Positions 1-9,600 of a DNA stretch of 35,682 nucleotides are shown here, piece after piece. Every line of letters begins with the position of its first letter. The first letter of the stretch is position 1. The notes beneath the pieces were generated by a model. The model did not search any database, had not been told where the DNA came from, and was given only the letters and a program-made list of their open reading frames with translations. This DNA is from Blautia sp. AF19-10LB (lineage in GTDB: Bacteria > Bacillota > Clostridia > Lachnospirales > Lachnospiraceae), in contig NZ_QTWS01000022.1 of the NCBI RefSeq assembly GCF_003461245.1, forward strand, positions 1 to 35,682, read 5' to 3'. The position numbers and the translations under genes are program-made.

Positions 1-650
1 TTCCCAAAATGCCCGCACACCGCCTTTGGATGAAAAGCGGCGCTTCTGGACGCGCGATAAATTTCTATCATACGGCCATATAAAATAACCGTTATAAAAA
101 CGGATATAACCTTTAGGCACAGACTCGCCAGGAGCGTTTCCAGTGCCAGTATAATCAGCTCTCCTATTTCCATTGATTCCATTGCTGTCTCCATCGAGGT
201 AATTACCGAATCAATATTGATTGCCGTCTGCTGGTTGATAACACCTGCCGCCCGGTTCACTACATTCTGTCCAACATCAAAAATCGCCATTGTGATCGTA
301 AAAGCATTGCTTACGAACCAGACTGCTATCCACATCTTGAAAAAATATTTGAAAAACATCCATGTATCTATATCATGCATGTTATTCTTTTCGGTGAGCA
401 TGGAAATCAGCTCATAGCACAACACAAAAGTTATGATCATTCCGGCAATCGGTACGATCACAGAATCCGACAGATTTTGGATCAAGCTGAAAATACTGCT
501 GTTCCAGCCCTGGGGCGTTTGCCCAACCTGACTTGCGATGTCACCGGTTTTTTCATTCACATCGGTAAACATGTTCGTCAGGTTTGAGCTGACCATGCCT
601 GTAAGGAGGTTACGCATCCATTCTTCTATGGACTCAAAAATCTTATCCAT
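1..650 (-). CDS. TrbL/VirB6-like conjugal transfer membrane protein (5' part; runs off window, possibly interrupted)
   Basis: This is the N-terminal 216 codons of a polytopic membrane protein, expected to form part of the inner-membrane channel of the ICE type IV secretion system. The ATG at 650 has an AAGGAG site 7 bases upstream. After an amphipathic start (MDKIFESIEEWMRNLLTG) come membrane segments near residues 63-80 (VIVPIAGMIITFVLCYELI) and 100-125, a conserved-looking IFDVGQNVVNRAAGVI stretch, and a segment ending VILYGRMIEIY. Family members, as I remember them, continue with a hydrophobic segment (YxYCSxAPIPFAT). Here the last 18 codons instead read RASRSAAFHPKAVCGHFG and are charged. 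The gene may be interrupted from about position 54 leftward. Family call is from memory of Tn1549-like elements, not a search. Confidence 0.8.
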   Translation of the reverse strand, partial: MDKIFESIEEWMRNLLTGMVSSNLTNMFTDVNEKTGDIASQVGQTPQGWNSSIFSLIQNLSDSVIVPIAGMIITFVLCYELISMLTEKNNMHDIDTWMFFKYFFKMWIAVWFVSNAFTITMAIFDVGQNVVNRAAGVINQQTAINIDSVITSMETAMESMEIGELIILALETLLASLCLKVISVFITVILYGRMIEIYRASRSAAFHPKAVCGHFG

Positions 651-677
651 GCGTGTTCTCCTTTCCTACTGCCCCGG

Positions 678-890
678 CTAAAACAAATTCGCCAGTAATG
701 GTACAAGCTGTGTACCGATCAGAACGACACCTCCACCTGCCATAAGCTGCTTGATTCCCTGTGACTTGGCTCCGGGATTGTCATTTCCATATCCTTCCAG
801 GAGATTGATAACTCCCCAAACTGCCAGACCAGCTCCGATTGCAACAACCAGAGTCTGTAAAATATTAATTGCGGATGTAAAAAACGCCAT
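678..890 (-). CDS. Maff2 family small hydrophobic protein (VirB2-like position)
   Basis: A 70-aa protein with two hydrophobic stretches (about residues 8-28 and 50-69) around a glycine-rich centre (NLLEGYGNDNPGAKSQGIKQ). This is the Maff2 family found in Tn1549-like ICEs, next to the TrbL/VirB6 gene. Size, two-helix layout and position suggest a pilin-like or channel subunit comparable to VirB2; that role is inference. The ATG at 890 has AAAGGAG 10 bases upstream, and the TrbL gene follows after 27 bases, so the two are co-transcribed. A terminator and a 15-aa ORF lie between this gene and virD4, so it may be expressed differently from the VirD4 operon. Confidence 0.8.
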   Translation of the reverse strand: MAFFTSAINILQTLVVAIGAGLAVWGVINLLEGYGNDNPGAKSQGIKQLMAGGGVVLIGTQLVPLLANLF

Positions 891-944
891 AATCTATGTT
901 CTCCTTTCGTAACTGCTGTTTTCATTGTGATTTTTTAACGGTTA

Positions 945-992
945 CTACTCGGAGGGTTCCGCCCTGATGGGCGGTCTTTCATGCTTACGCAT
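945..992 (-). CDS. 15-aa small ORF upstream of Maff2
   Basis: The ORF MRKHERPPIRAEPSE has a strong ribosome site (GGGAGG, 7 bases before the ATG) and begins just after the U-tract of the virD4 terminator. Its coding sequence contains the 959-974 hairpin. It could be a leader peptide whose translation opens the hairpin and controls Maff2/TrbL expression, or a short functional peptide. A second frame from the ATG at 1015 gives a 27-aa ORF with no ribosome site of its own. Only the ribosome site and position support translation. Confidence 0.4.
   Translation of the reverse strand: MRKHERPPIRAEPSE
959..974 (-). promoter_or_regulatory. GC-rich hairpin in the Maff2 leader
   Basis: CCGCCC and GGGCGG form a perfect 6-bp stem with a 4-base loop, inside the 15-aa ORF and 69 bases before the Maff2 start. 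No U-tract follows in either direction, so it is not an intrinsic terminator. A role in RNA stability, processing or attenuation is inference. Confidence 0.5.
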
Positions 993-1015
993 ATCGCTAC
1001 CTCCCAAAAGGGCAT

Positions 1016-1053
1016 AAAAAAAAGAGCTATGTATGTTTTACGTTACATGCTCT
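1016..1053 (-). terminator. Intrinsic terminator straddling the virD4 stop codon
   Basis: Reading on the minus strand, AGAGC-ATGTA pairs with TACAT-(A)-GCTCT around a 10-base loop and is followed by eight U. The TAA of virD4 (1038-1040) sits in the loop. The terminator should stop or reduce transcription between virD4 and the Maff2/TrbL genes of the same transfer region. Confidence 0.75.
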
Positions 1054-2975
1054 GTGCCTTCATTTTCACTATTTGATTGTTTTTCCAGTTCACTGCCTTC
1101 ATACACATAAAGGTCGAACGCTTCTTCCGGATTTAACCGGACTTCCATCTGATGTTTCATGTATTCTTCCACATGAAACTCATTCTTTTTATCATAATCG
1201 GATAACTGCTTATACCGTTTATGTTTTGTAATGTCAAATTTATCACTGTAAAACGGACGGACACCACGAAGCTGTAAAATACACTTGTTACCGTCCATGA
1301 CTGCCAGTTCATCCCGGCTCATCAATTCTTTTCCTGTTTTCTGATAGTTCAGACCATAAGACCTGCTCTGTCCTCTTGTATCAGAAGTGTTATATAAATC
1401 AATGGTTTCCTTTCCAAGTGTCTCCGAAATTTCTTTCAGAGTGGTACTTTCTTTTCCACCAAGAAACAGCATGGTATCGCAGTTGCCTGTGATAGTTTCC
1501 GCTGCATCCTTGTAAATGGTCTTGAGCTGTGATTGTGACTGTAAAATAATGGATGCAGAAATCTCTCTGCTTCGGATCGTTGCGATCAGCTTATCGAACT
1601 TCGGAATCTGACCGATATTTGCGAACTCGTCACAGAGGATTCTCACATGATAGGGCAGTCTTCCATGATGAACATCATCGGCTCTGTCACATAACAGATT
1701 GAAAAGCTGACTGTACATCATAGCGACCACAAAGTTAAAAGTATCATCCGTATCAGAAATTACAATAAACAATGCAGTTCTTTGATCTCCGATCATATCC
1801 AGCTCCATCTCATCATAAGACATAAGCTCCCGCAGTTCCGCAATATCAAAGGGTGCGAGTCTGGCACCACAACTGATTAAAATACTTTTTGCTGTCTTTC
1901 CTGCAGCCAGCTTGTATTTTTTATACTGCCTTACTGCAAAATGATTCGGCTCGTCTCTTTCCAGCTCCTCAAATAACAGATCCACTGCATTTTTAAACTC
2001 TTCATCTTCTTCCCTGGTTTCACTGGCATTGATAAATTCCAGCAGGGTTGAAAAATTCTGTTCTTCCTCCGGTGCTTCATAGTAGATATAACCAATCAAA
2101 GCACAATACAGCAGACGTTCCGCTTTTGTCCAGAAATCCTCGGAAGATTTTTCTCCCTCTCCTTTGGTATTTACCATGATCGTATTTACCAGTTTCAGAA
2201 TATCTTTTTCCGAACGAATGTAATGAAACGGATTATAGTGCATACTTTTGGCAAAGTTGATGGTATTCAGCACCTTGATTTTGTAAGGAGCCATTACCAC
2301 TCTGCCATTTTTATCACGCAGGATTTTCCCATTTTTATCTTTCTTCGGTGTCCCTCGTGCTAACATCTTACCACATTCTACGATAATTGTCCCCTTGGGA
2401 TCGGTGACCACAAAGCTCACATTATCCGGCATCTGCATAAGCTGTGGTTTTACATAAAATCTGGTCTTACCGCTTCCGGAACCACCTATTACGATGACAT
2501 TCTTGTTTCTGGCATACTTTGGTTTCTTTGGTCTGCTATTCATGGTTAATCGTTCTGTCTGCGTCAATAGGATATTATTCTCAAAGACCGGATCAATAAA
2601 AGGAGCTATATCCTTTTCATTTCCCCATCTGGCAGAACCATATTCTTCACCCTGGCGAAACTTCTTTCCATTTTTTCCCTTAAAATACACCACTGCCCAC
2701 ACACTGACTGCAGCAATAGTTCCCGCAACCAGACTTTTCGGTTGTATACTTGGCAGTAACTTTTTAAACGCTAACGGATAGTTCATAAGGAGAACCATCA
2801 GCCTGTCCACTACTGTACTGCCCCTGCAATACTGATACAGCCAGGTGCATTTATTTACCACATAAAATACAACCATATACGGAATATGCAACAGAACCTT
2901 TTTTATCACTTCTGCATTCGGGGGACGCACCTGAAATCCTTTCAGTTTTTTCTTTATATTTTTTATCCCACTCAT
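1038..2975 (-). CDS. VirD4/TraG-type conjugative coupling protein
   Basis: A 645-aa type IV coupling ATPase that brings the relaxase-DNA complex to the secretion channel. N-terminal hydrophobic segments (about residues 30-42 and 83-97) anchor it in the membrane. The Walker A motif GGSGSGKT is at 164-171, followed by VTDPKGT, and a Walker B-type motif (ILCDEFANIGQI) with the following TIRSREIS and LQSQSQL segments is typical of VirD4/TraG. The start ATG overlaps the PcfB stop as ATGA, so translation is coupled. Length is normal for ICE coupling proteins (about 600-650). The stop codon lies inside a terminator hairpin. Confidence 0.95.
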   Translation of the reverse strand: MSGIKNIKKKLKGFQVRPPNAEVIKKVLLHIPYMVVFYVVNKCTWLYQYCRGSTVVDRLMVLLMNYPLAFKKLLPSIQPKSLVAGTIAAVSVWAVVYFKGKNGKKFRQGEEYGSARWGNEKDIAPFIDPVFENNILLTQTERLTMNSRPKKPKYARNKNVIVIGGSGSGKTRFYVKPQLMQMPDNVSFVVTDPKGTIIVECGKMLARGTPKKDKNGKILRDKNGRVVMAPYKIKVLNTINFAKSMHYNPFHYIRSEKDILKLVNTIMVNTKGEGEKSSEDFWTKAERLLYCALIGYIYYEAPEEEQNFSTLLEFINASETREEDEEFKNAVDLLFEELERDEPNHFAVRQYKKYKLAAGKTAKSILISCGARLAPFDIAELRELMSYDEMELDMIGDQRTALFIVISDTDDTFNFVVAMMYSQLFNLLCDRADDVHHGRLPYHVRILCDEFANIGQIPKFDKLIATIRSREISASIILQSQSQLKTIYKDAAETITGNCDTMLFLGGKESTTLKEISETLGKETIDLYNTSDTRGQSRSYGLNYQKTGKELMSRDELAVMDGNKCILQLRGVRPFYSDKFDITKHKRYKQLSDYDKKNEFHVEEYMKHQMEVRLNPEEAFDLYVYEGSELEKQSNSENEGTEHVT

Positions 2976-3490
2976 AAGGTCGGCTCCTTCTGTTTTTCTT
3001 TCGATTTTTCCCGTTCTCTCTGTTTATCCTGGCTGCGGGCTGCGATTGCCTGCTGTAATTTCTTACGGACAGACGGTTTCTTTGTTTTATTCAGCGTCTT
3101 TCCGGTAAATTCCCGGAATGCCGCTGTCATCACATCCACATCCCTTGCCTTGAAGAAAACGAAATATCGGGGTGGATCTTCGGACTTATCACGTTTCATA
3201 CTAAAATCAATGCCATATTTTTTTGCCACTTTTTCAAAAGCCTTAATGTTGTTATCCGTAATCTCAATGTTGGAAAGCTGAACATTCTGCTGTGCCAGCT
3301 TCTTTAAACTCTGCTTCCCATGATAATCTTTATCTGGCGGTTCTTTTACCTGCTGTTTTCTTGCTTTCTCTGCTTTTTCTTTCTCTATTGCTACCAGAAA
3401 ACGCATCATTGCCTGTTTCAATAAGCGAACTGTCACTTTTCCGCCAGTGATACACAGGGACACTGTTTTTTCATTCACTTCTTCCTGCAT
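2972..3490 (-). CDS. PcfB family (DUF3801) conjugation accessory protein
   Basis: A soluble, highly charged protein of 172 residues. It matches the PcfB/DUF3801 family, whose genes regularly sit directly upstream of VirD4 in Gram-positive conjugative elements. The recognisable core is IEITDNNIKAFEKVAKKYGIDFSM followed by a FVFFKARDVDVM strand-helix unit; the tail is a Lys/Glu/Gln-rich coiled region (about residues 140-172). I place the start at the ATG at 3490, with AAAGGAA 7 bases upstream; a TTG one codon earlier is less likely. It overlaps the 48-aa ORF at its start and virD4 at its end. In pCF10, PcfB/PcfC are transfer factors; the exact role of PcfB here is inferred. Confidence 0.88.
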   Translation of the reverse strand: MQEEVNEKTVSLCITGGKVTVRLLKQAMMRFLVAIEKEKAEKARKQQVKEPPDKDYHGKQSLKKLAQQNVQLSNIEITDNNIKAFEKVAKKYGIDFSMKRDKSEDPPRYFVFFKARDVDVMTAAFREFTGKTLNKTKKPSVRKKLQQAIAARSQDKQREREKSKEKQKEPTL

Positions 3491-3617
3491 CAATCTGTTC
3501 CTTTCTATGGTTTTCCAACAGACGGTCTTCCTTTGCTCCTACCCGGATACAGCAGTACAGAACAAAGTTGACTGCTAATACCAGAAGAATCCCTGCAATA
3601 ATCAATAACGTTCTCAT
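3471..3617 (-). CDS. 48-aa single-pass membrane protein in the transfer operon
   Basis: A 48-residue ORF with one N-terminal membrane helix (MRTLLIIAGILLVLAVNFVL) followed by CC and a charged tail rich in Glu, Lys and Arg. The start at 3617 has AAAGGGG 6 bases upstream and overlaps the stop of the 17-aa ORF as ATGA. Its end overlaps the first codons of pcfB. Tight overlaps on both sides plus a clean ribosome site make it a real gene. I do not recognise the family; it resembles the tiny membrane proteins (such as DUF3789) seen at this position in related ICEs. A role in anchoring PcfB/VirD4 is only a guess. Confidence 0.7.
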   Translation of the reverse strand: MRTLLIIAGILLVLAVNFVLYCCIRVGAKEDRLLENHRKEQIDAGRSE

Positions 3618-3667
3618 TTTATACCCCTTTCATCATTCAAAAGGGCATCTATGACTTTGCTGCCCAT
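3614..3667 (-). CDS. 17-aa micro-ORF between the adhesin and the 48-aa gene
   Basis: MGSKVIDALLNDERGIK starts at 3667 with GGAGGGG 5 bases upstream, starts 20 bases after the adhesin stop, and ends in ATGA overlapping the 48-aa gene. It is predicted to form an amphipathic helix. The strong ribosome site and coupling suggest translation; its job may be to couple ribosomes from the adhesin into the transfer genes. Function unknown. Confidence 0.5.
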   Translation of the reverse strand: MGSKVIDALLNDERGIK

Positions 3668-3687
3668 AAATGCCCCTCCATTAACTT

Positions 3688-6600
3688 TTATTTTCTTTTT
3701 TTCGCAATCCAGACTGCTGATACACTGCCTGCCATACCTGCAATCGCAAGCAGAATCCAAATCAGCATGTGTGTATCATCTCCGGTTTTCGGTGTATCTG
3801 TTACCTGTGTAGACGGTGTTTCCGGCGTTGGTGTTTCTTCCGGTTTTACCTCATCTTTCATCACTACTTTCTGGATCTCCCCGGTATCCTCGACTGTAAA
3901 TTTCACATCTTCAGCGACCAGATATCCATCAGGGGCAGACTCTTCACGAAGTGTATACTCCCCAATCGGAAGCATTTCTATGTAATGTGGTTTTTCCTCA
4001 GAAGTCCAGCTCTCTACTGTCTTACCGTCTTTGTCAAGAATAGTCAGTTTTGCTCCTGGCAGTTCCTTACCGGAAATATCTGTTTTAGAGATTTCTACCT
4101 TAGTCACATCATCTTTCATTTCGATTTTCTGTGGCTTTGCAGTATCTTCAACGGTAAACGTGATGCTTTCTGCTGTCACATAACCATCTGCCGGTTTTGT
4201 TTCTGTCAGAGTATATTTCTGTCCGACTACCAGCTCTTTGATGATATGAGCGTCTTTACCGGAAGTCCAGGAATCTACAACTTTACCGCTTTCATCAGTT
4301 ACCTGTAACTTGGCTCCTTCCAGTTCTTTTCCGTCTGTCAGGGAAGTCTTGGTAATTTTGATTACAGTCGGCTCGTCCTCAAAGGTAAAAGCATAAGATA
4401 TTTTTTCCTTTTCTGCACCTCCATACTCAAACGTGAACTCCTGTGTTTCATCTGTTGTTGCAAATCCAGATGCCGGTGATGTTTCTTTGATATAATACGC
4501 AAAACCAATCGGTAAATCTGCTGTAAAAGTCAGCTTGCCTTCTTTGTCTGTTGCCAGTTCCTCGATCATAGTATCTGCTTTCAGAATTACTTTTCCGTCT
4601 GCTCCTGTAATATCATCCTTGGCACAGAGGGCAAATACCGCCCCTTCCAGTACACGATCAGAATCTTTCTCTTTTTTCACAACTTCCACTTCTGCTTTCT
4701 GGCGGTTATTCTGCCAGTCAGCAGAATAAGTAACTTCTGCAGTATCCTGATCCCGGTATGTCAGATCAATCTCTCTCGCTTCATCATCCAGTACAAAACC
4801 GTCCACTGTAGCTTTTTCTTTTACATAGTATTTACCCAGCGGAAGTCCCGATACCTTTGCAATACCAGTATCGTCCGTTGTAATGGTTGCCACCAGTTCA
4901 TCTTTTTTATAATAATCTTCACTTTCTTCGTCAGCAGACTTCACATCTTCTAAAGCATAAACTTCAAAAGTAACATCTTTCAGACTGCCTGTTACATACT
5001 GGAATAAATGTTTGATCCATCCTCCAACGGAATCCAGTGCAGTTACTTTATCCAGAAATTCTCCATTTTTATTGATGATAATCGTTCCTGTCGGCACATC
5101 ATCTTTCATTTCAACTTTCTGGATTTCCCCGGTATCCTCAATCGTAAAGGTGATTTCTTCTGCTTTGAGGTATCCATAAGGAGCCATCTCTTCTCTGAGA
5201 GTATAGGTTTCCCCTACGGTAAGTCGTTCAATCAGATGCTGTTCGCCTTTTACAGATTTCCATGTATCAACTGCATTTCCATCTTTGTCCAGAACAGTAA
5301 GTGTCGCACCTGACAATTCCACGCCAGTAGTTAAATCAGACTTGGAAACTACAACCTTTGTAGGCTGGTTCTTAAATACAGAAGATAACTGTACTACCTT
5401 AACATCCTGTCCCTGATATTCTGCTTTTACTTCCAGAACTTCATCAGAAGATACATAACCATCTGGTGCTGCAAGTTCTTTGATATAATATTCACCAAAT
5501 GGAAGATTCTGTGTAAATACAGCCTTTCCATCTTCTCCGGAAACAGCTTTTCCAAGCAGTGTGTCTGCTTTTACAATTACAGCTCCATGAGCTTTCATAT
5601 CATTCTTTGCATAAAGTCCAAACTCTGCTCCTGCAACGGCTGCTTCTGTATCAGCATCCTGTTTTACCACAGAAATTTCTACTTTCTGACGGTCATTTTC
5701 AAAGATAGCTGTCTGTTCAATGACTGGTGTTTCCTGATCTTTGTAAGAAAAAGTAATGATCTGTGCTTCACTGTTTAAAACAAAGCCATCCGGTGCTGTC
5801 TTTTCAACAATCTTATAACTTCCAAGCGGCAGATTTTTCAGGACCGCTTTCCCATCTTTATCCGTTGTAACCGTTTTTACCAGTGTTCCAGCAGCATATT
5901 CCAGAATACGGTTTCCATTATCATCTTTCTGGAAATCTGCAGTATAGATGTCCTCGGCAGCGTAAATCTCAAACTCTGCCCCTTCCAGATTTTCTGTCTG
6001 ATATGCAAAATCATCCTTGAATCCGTCCAGAACTTCGCCCTTTTTCACGATAGTCAGTTCACCCTTAACAGGATGGTTCTCATAAACTGCTTCAATGATC
6101 ACATCCCCGGAAGTTCCGTCCATCTGGTATGCAGTATTGGAATCTACTGTTACCTCATAGTAATTTTCATTCAAAGTATATCCATAAGGTGCATTTACTT
6201 CCTCAATGCGATAATGTCCGATTTTAAGATTCTGCGGAAGAATCAAATATCCCTGCTCATCTGTAAAATAGGATTTATGTTTTACCGTAGTCGGATAAGT
6301 TGTTACCTGCTCCACATATTTCTCAGTGTCCATGTTGAAAATCTTGAACTCTGTATTCTTCTGAAGCACTGCCTTTTTCGTCTCATCATCCTGTTTGATG
6401 ATTTTCAGTTTCGCTTCAAACTCGTCATCCAGAAGTACTCTCCATGTCTGTGGCTGGTTCGGGTTGTTCTCAGTGATACGCACTGTAAAATCATCTACCG
6501 GAGTGTAATTATGAGGTGTTGTGGTTTCACGCACAATATAAGTTCCATAAGGAATCGCAATACTGCAGGCATAACCTTTTTCATCTGTAAAGATTTCTGT

Positions 6601-9600
6601 TGCACCATTTTCTCCGATCACTACCGGTTTTGCAGAATCAAAATCATAGCTTCCATCCTCTTTTACTTTCAGGGAGGATGCCAGATAAGCAGTAAATCCT
6701 GCACCTTTCAGTAAGTCTGCGTCGGTTTTTCCATTGTTTGCTGCTTTGATAATCTGGAATGGCTGTTTCATCACCTGCTCCAGAGACAGACAGTCACGAT
6801 TTACTTCTGCTACAAGGTCTCCCTCATAATTGCAGACCAGATCATGTTCTTCCTCATCTGCCAGATAACCGGTTGGAGGAGTGATCTCTTTCACATAATA
6901 ATTGCCAAGATATAATCCATTCACAGAAGCCTGTCCATTCTTATCTGTGGTAAGAGTGGCAACCTGTTCTCCTGCTTTATAGATCACACCAGTAGCACCG
7001 TCCGGATGCACAATATCCTCACGAGCATACAGTCCATAAACTGCTTTTTCCAGAGTGGCATCCCCCTGTGGAACTGCTTTTTTGGTTTCTTTATCCTGCT
7101 TCTGCAGAGAAATCTTAGCTGTCACATGCTTATTTTTGAATGTATGCTTGAATGTCTGTTTTGCTTCCTTATCATTTGTATAAGAAAAAGTAAACGTATA
7201 AACATCGTCTGTGTTTCTCACATACCCCGCTGGAGCCTGCACTTCCTTCACATCATAAGAAAATCCAAGTGGCAGGTCTGCTGTAAACTTTGCTGTTCCG
7301 TCTGCTCCTGTTGTCGCTTTCTGGATCAGTGTCCCTTTCTTTACAATAACAGTTCCATCCACGTTGATAATGTCACTTGCAGCATAAAGTCCAAAGATTC
7401 CTCCATCCAGAGGATTTTCTGTATCTTCATCCTGTTTTGTTACCATTACTTCTACTTTCTGTCTGTCATTGGTAAAGGTTGTCTCAGAGAAAACAATATC
7501 CACATTCTGTCCTGCATAGGATAATGTTACTGTCTTTTCCTCTCCGGCATTATAGAATCCTGTCGGAGCCTGTTTCTCTTTTACGATATATGTACCAAGA
7601 CACAGATTTTTAAGAACGGTAGCTCCGTTTGTATCTGTTGTCAGATTCTCTTTTACCAGATCACCCTTACTGTAAACTTTTGTACCATAAGCAGTTTTAA
7701 TATCTGCTCCAGCATACACATCATAAACAGCACCACTCTGTCTGCGTTTCTCATACTTAAATGTTGTTCCATTTTCTGTTACATCTGCACCAACCAGAAC
7801 CTCACCTTCTTTATAAACGGTAAGCTGTCCCATCTGTTCTTCATCTGGAACGGTAACGGTTGTGGTCTTGCTGACTTCCAGTTTCACATTGTAAGCTGTT
7901 GCATTGATACGGTATCCGCTTGGAGCTGTAATCTCTTTCAGATATACAGTATCCTGTGTCTTAGTGATCTGTACGGACGCTTCACCGTTTTCATCCGTCG
8001 CAGGTAACTGTGTGATCAGTTTTTTGCATTCTACATCACTGTATAATCCAAACACAGCACCAGACAACTTTGCGTCTGACTTGGCATCTTTCTTGATCAC
8101 CTTAACACTTGCCTGCTGTACCCAGGATACTTTAAAATCTACATATTTCTCATCATCAACGCCTTCACCAAATACCAGAGCCAGATCCTGGTTTCCGGAA
8201 CCTGTTGAAATCTTATAAGCTGAATAATCTTTGGTAATGCTTCCTTTCATGGTTGCAGACCAGCTTCCTGCCACATCACTCACCTGTGTTAATGGTGCAG
8301 ACAGATAAAACTTTGTACCACCACAAATTTCTACGCTTTCTCCGGCTTTACTTGTTTTATCTGTTGTCAGGTTATGAAGCTGTACACCTGCCGGAAGTTT
8401 CATGGTAATGGTCTGTAACGCATCCGCATTAAATGTAATATCCTTTGTTCTCTGACTGTTACCATCCACATAGGCTTTTACATCTGCATCCGAAAAGGAC
8501 ATTGCCACATCTGGAATTTCCGGCTGTGAAATACAGTAATTATAGAGTTTCATTGCCAGATTCTGTGCTGTACTGTTTGCACCTGAAAAAGCATCCCCAC
8601 TTCCATTTGCATAAGATGCTGCCAGGTGTACCAGAATAAATCTGGCTCCTGCACTTAAATTGCCGTATCCGTTTTCCTCTGTAAAAAATCCATCATCACC
8701 GGAAGCCTTTGTACCGTAATAGCACACTTTCGCAAGTGCTTTCCCATCACCAACTTTATTGATCGTATAGGTTCCACTTCCAGGCCCTGGTTTAGATGGC
8801 TGCACACAATATGCTGTGGCAGATACATTTCCAAATTTTACAGTATACTGGTAAGTCAGATATGTTCCATATCCGTAATCTGCATATCGGTATTCTGCTC
8901 CTCTGGTCACAGAAACCTGCTGTGAACTTCTGGCATTGCCTGCCGCAGCCATAAAGGTTACTGTTTCTCCGGCTTCCATTGCATACAGATTAATGCCATT
9001 ACTCTCTGCCTGTTCCAGTACTTCTGAAACGGTTAATTCAGATTCCAAATCTGCTGTGCTTTCAGAATTTTGTGTTTCCCGGTGCGACTCCGAATCCTCC
9101 TCGCTCTGCTCCGTATCCCCAGTATCATCCTCAACATTCACTGTACTGTCCGAAGAACGCTCTGACTGCACTTCTGTTTCCGGTTCTTTCACTGTAATAT
9201 TTCTGCTGATTCTATAAGCAGGATGACCGCTGACTGGTTCTACTGCATAGACAGCCTTGTAAGTATCCGGTGTATGTGTGTCAAAATCTGTACCAGTTTC
9301 ATTCTTTGCTTCATAAAATAAAATCTTGATTTTGCTTTCATCTACACCTTCGATTCCAGACAGATCAACTTCTACATCAAATTCCTGCCCGTAAGAAAGT
9401 TCAATATCATTTGCCTTTACGATTTCATCCGGATCAAGGGAATCTTGAACGTCTTTTAATTCTGCATACTGTTGTTCAAATGGTATTTCTTCCGGTTCTA
9501 ATTCAGAAGCCGAAACTGCTACTGGCTGAATAATGACAGAAGCCAGTGTTGCGACTGCCATAAATCCGGACAAGAATCTTTTGAATCTCATTTTCATTTT

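Noticed and set aside
2494..9217. Many plus-strand open frames opposite virD4, pcfB and the adhesin
   Set aside because: They are shadows of the real minus-strand genes: Cys/Phe/Ser-rich, without ribosome sites or families.
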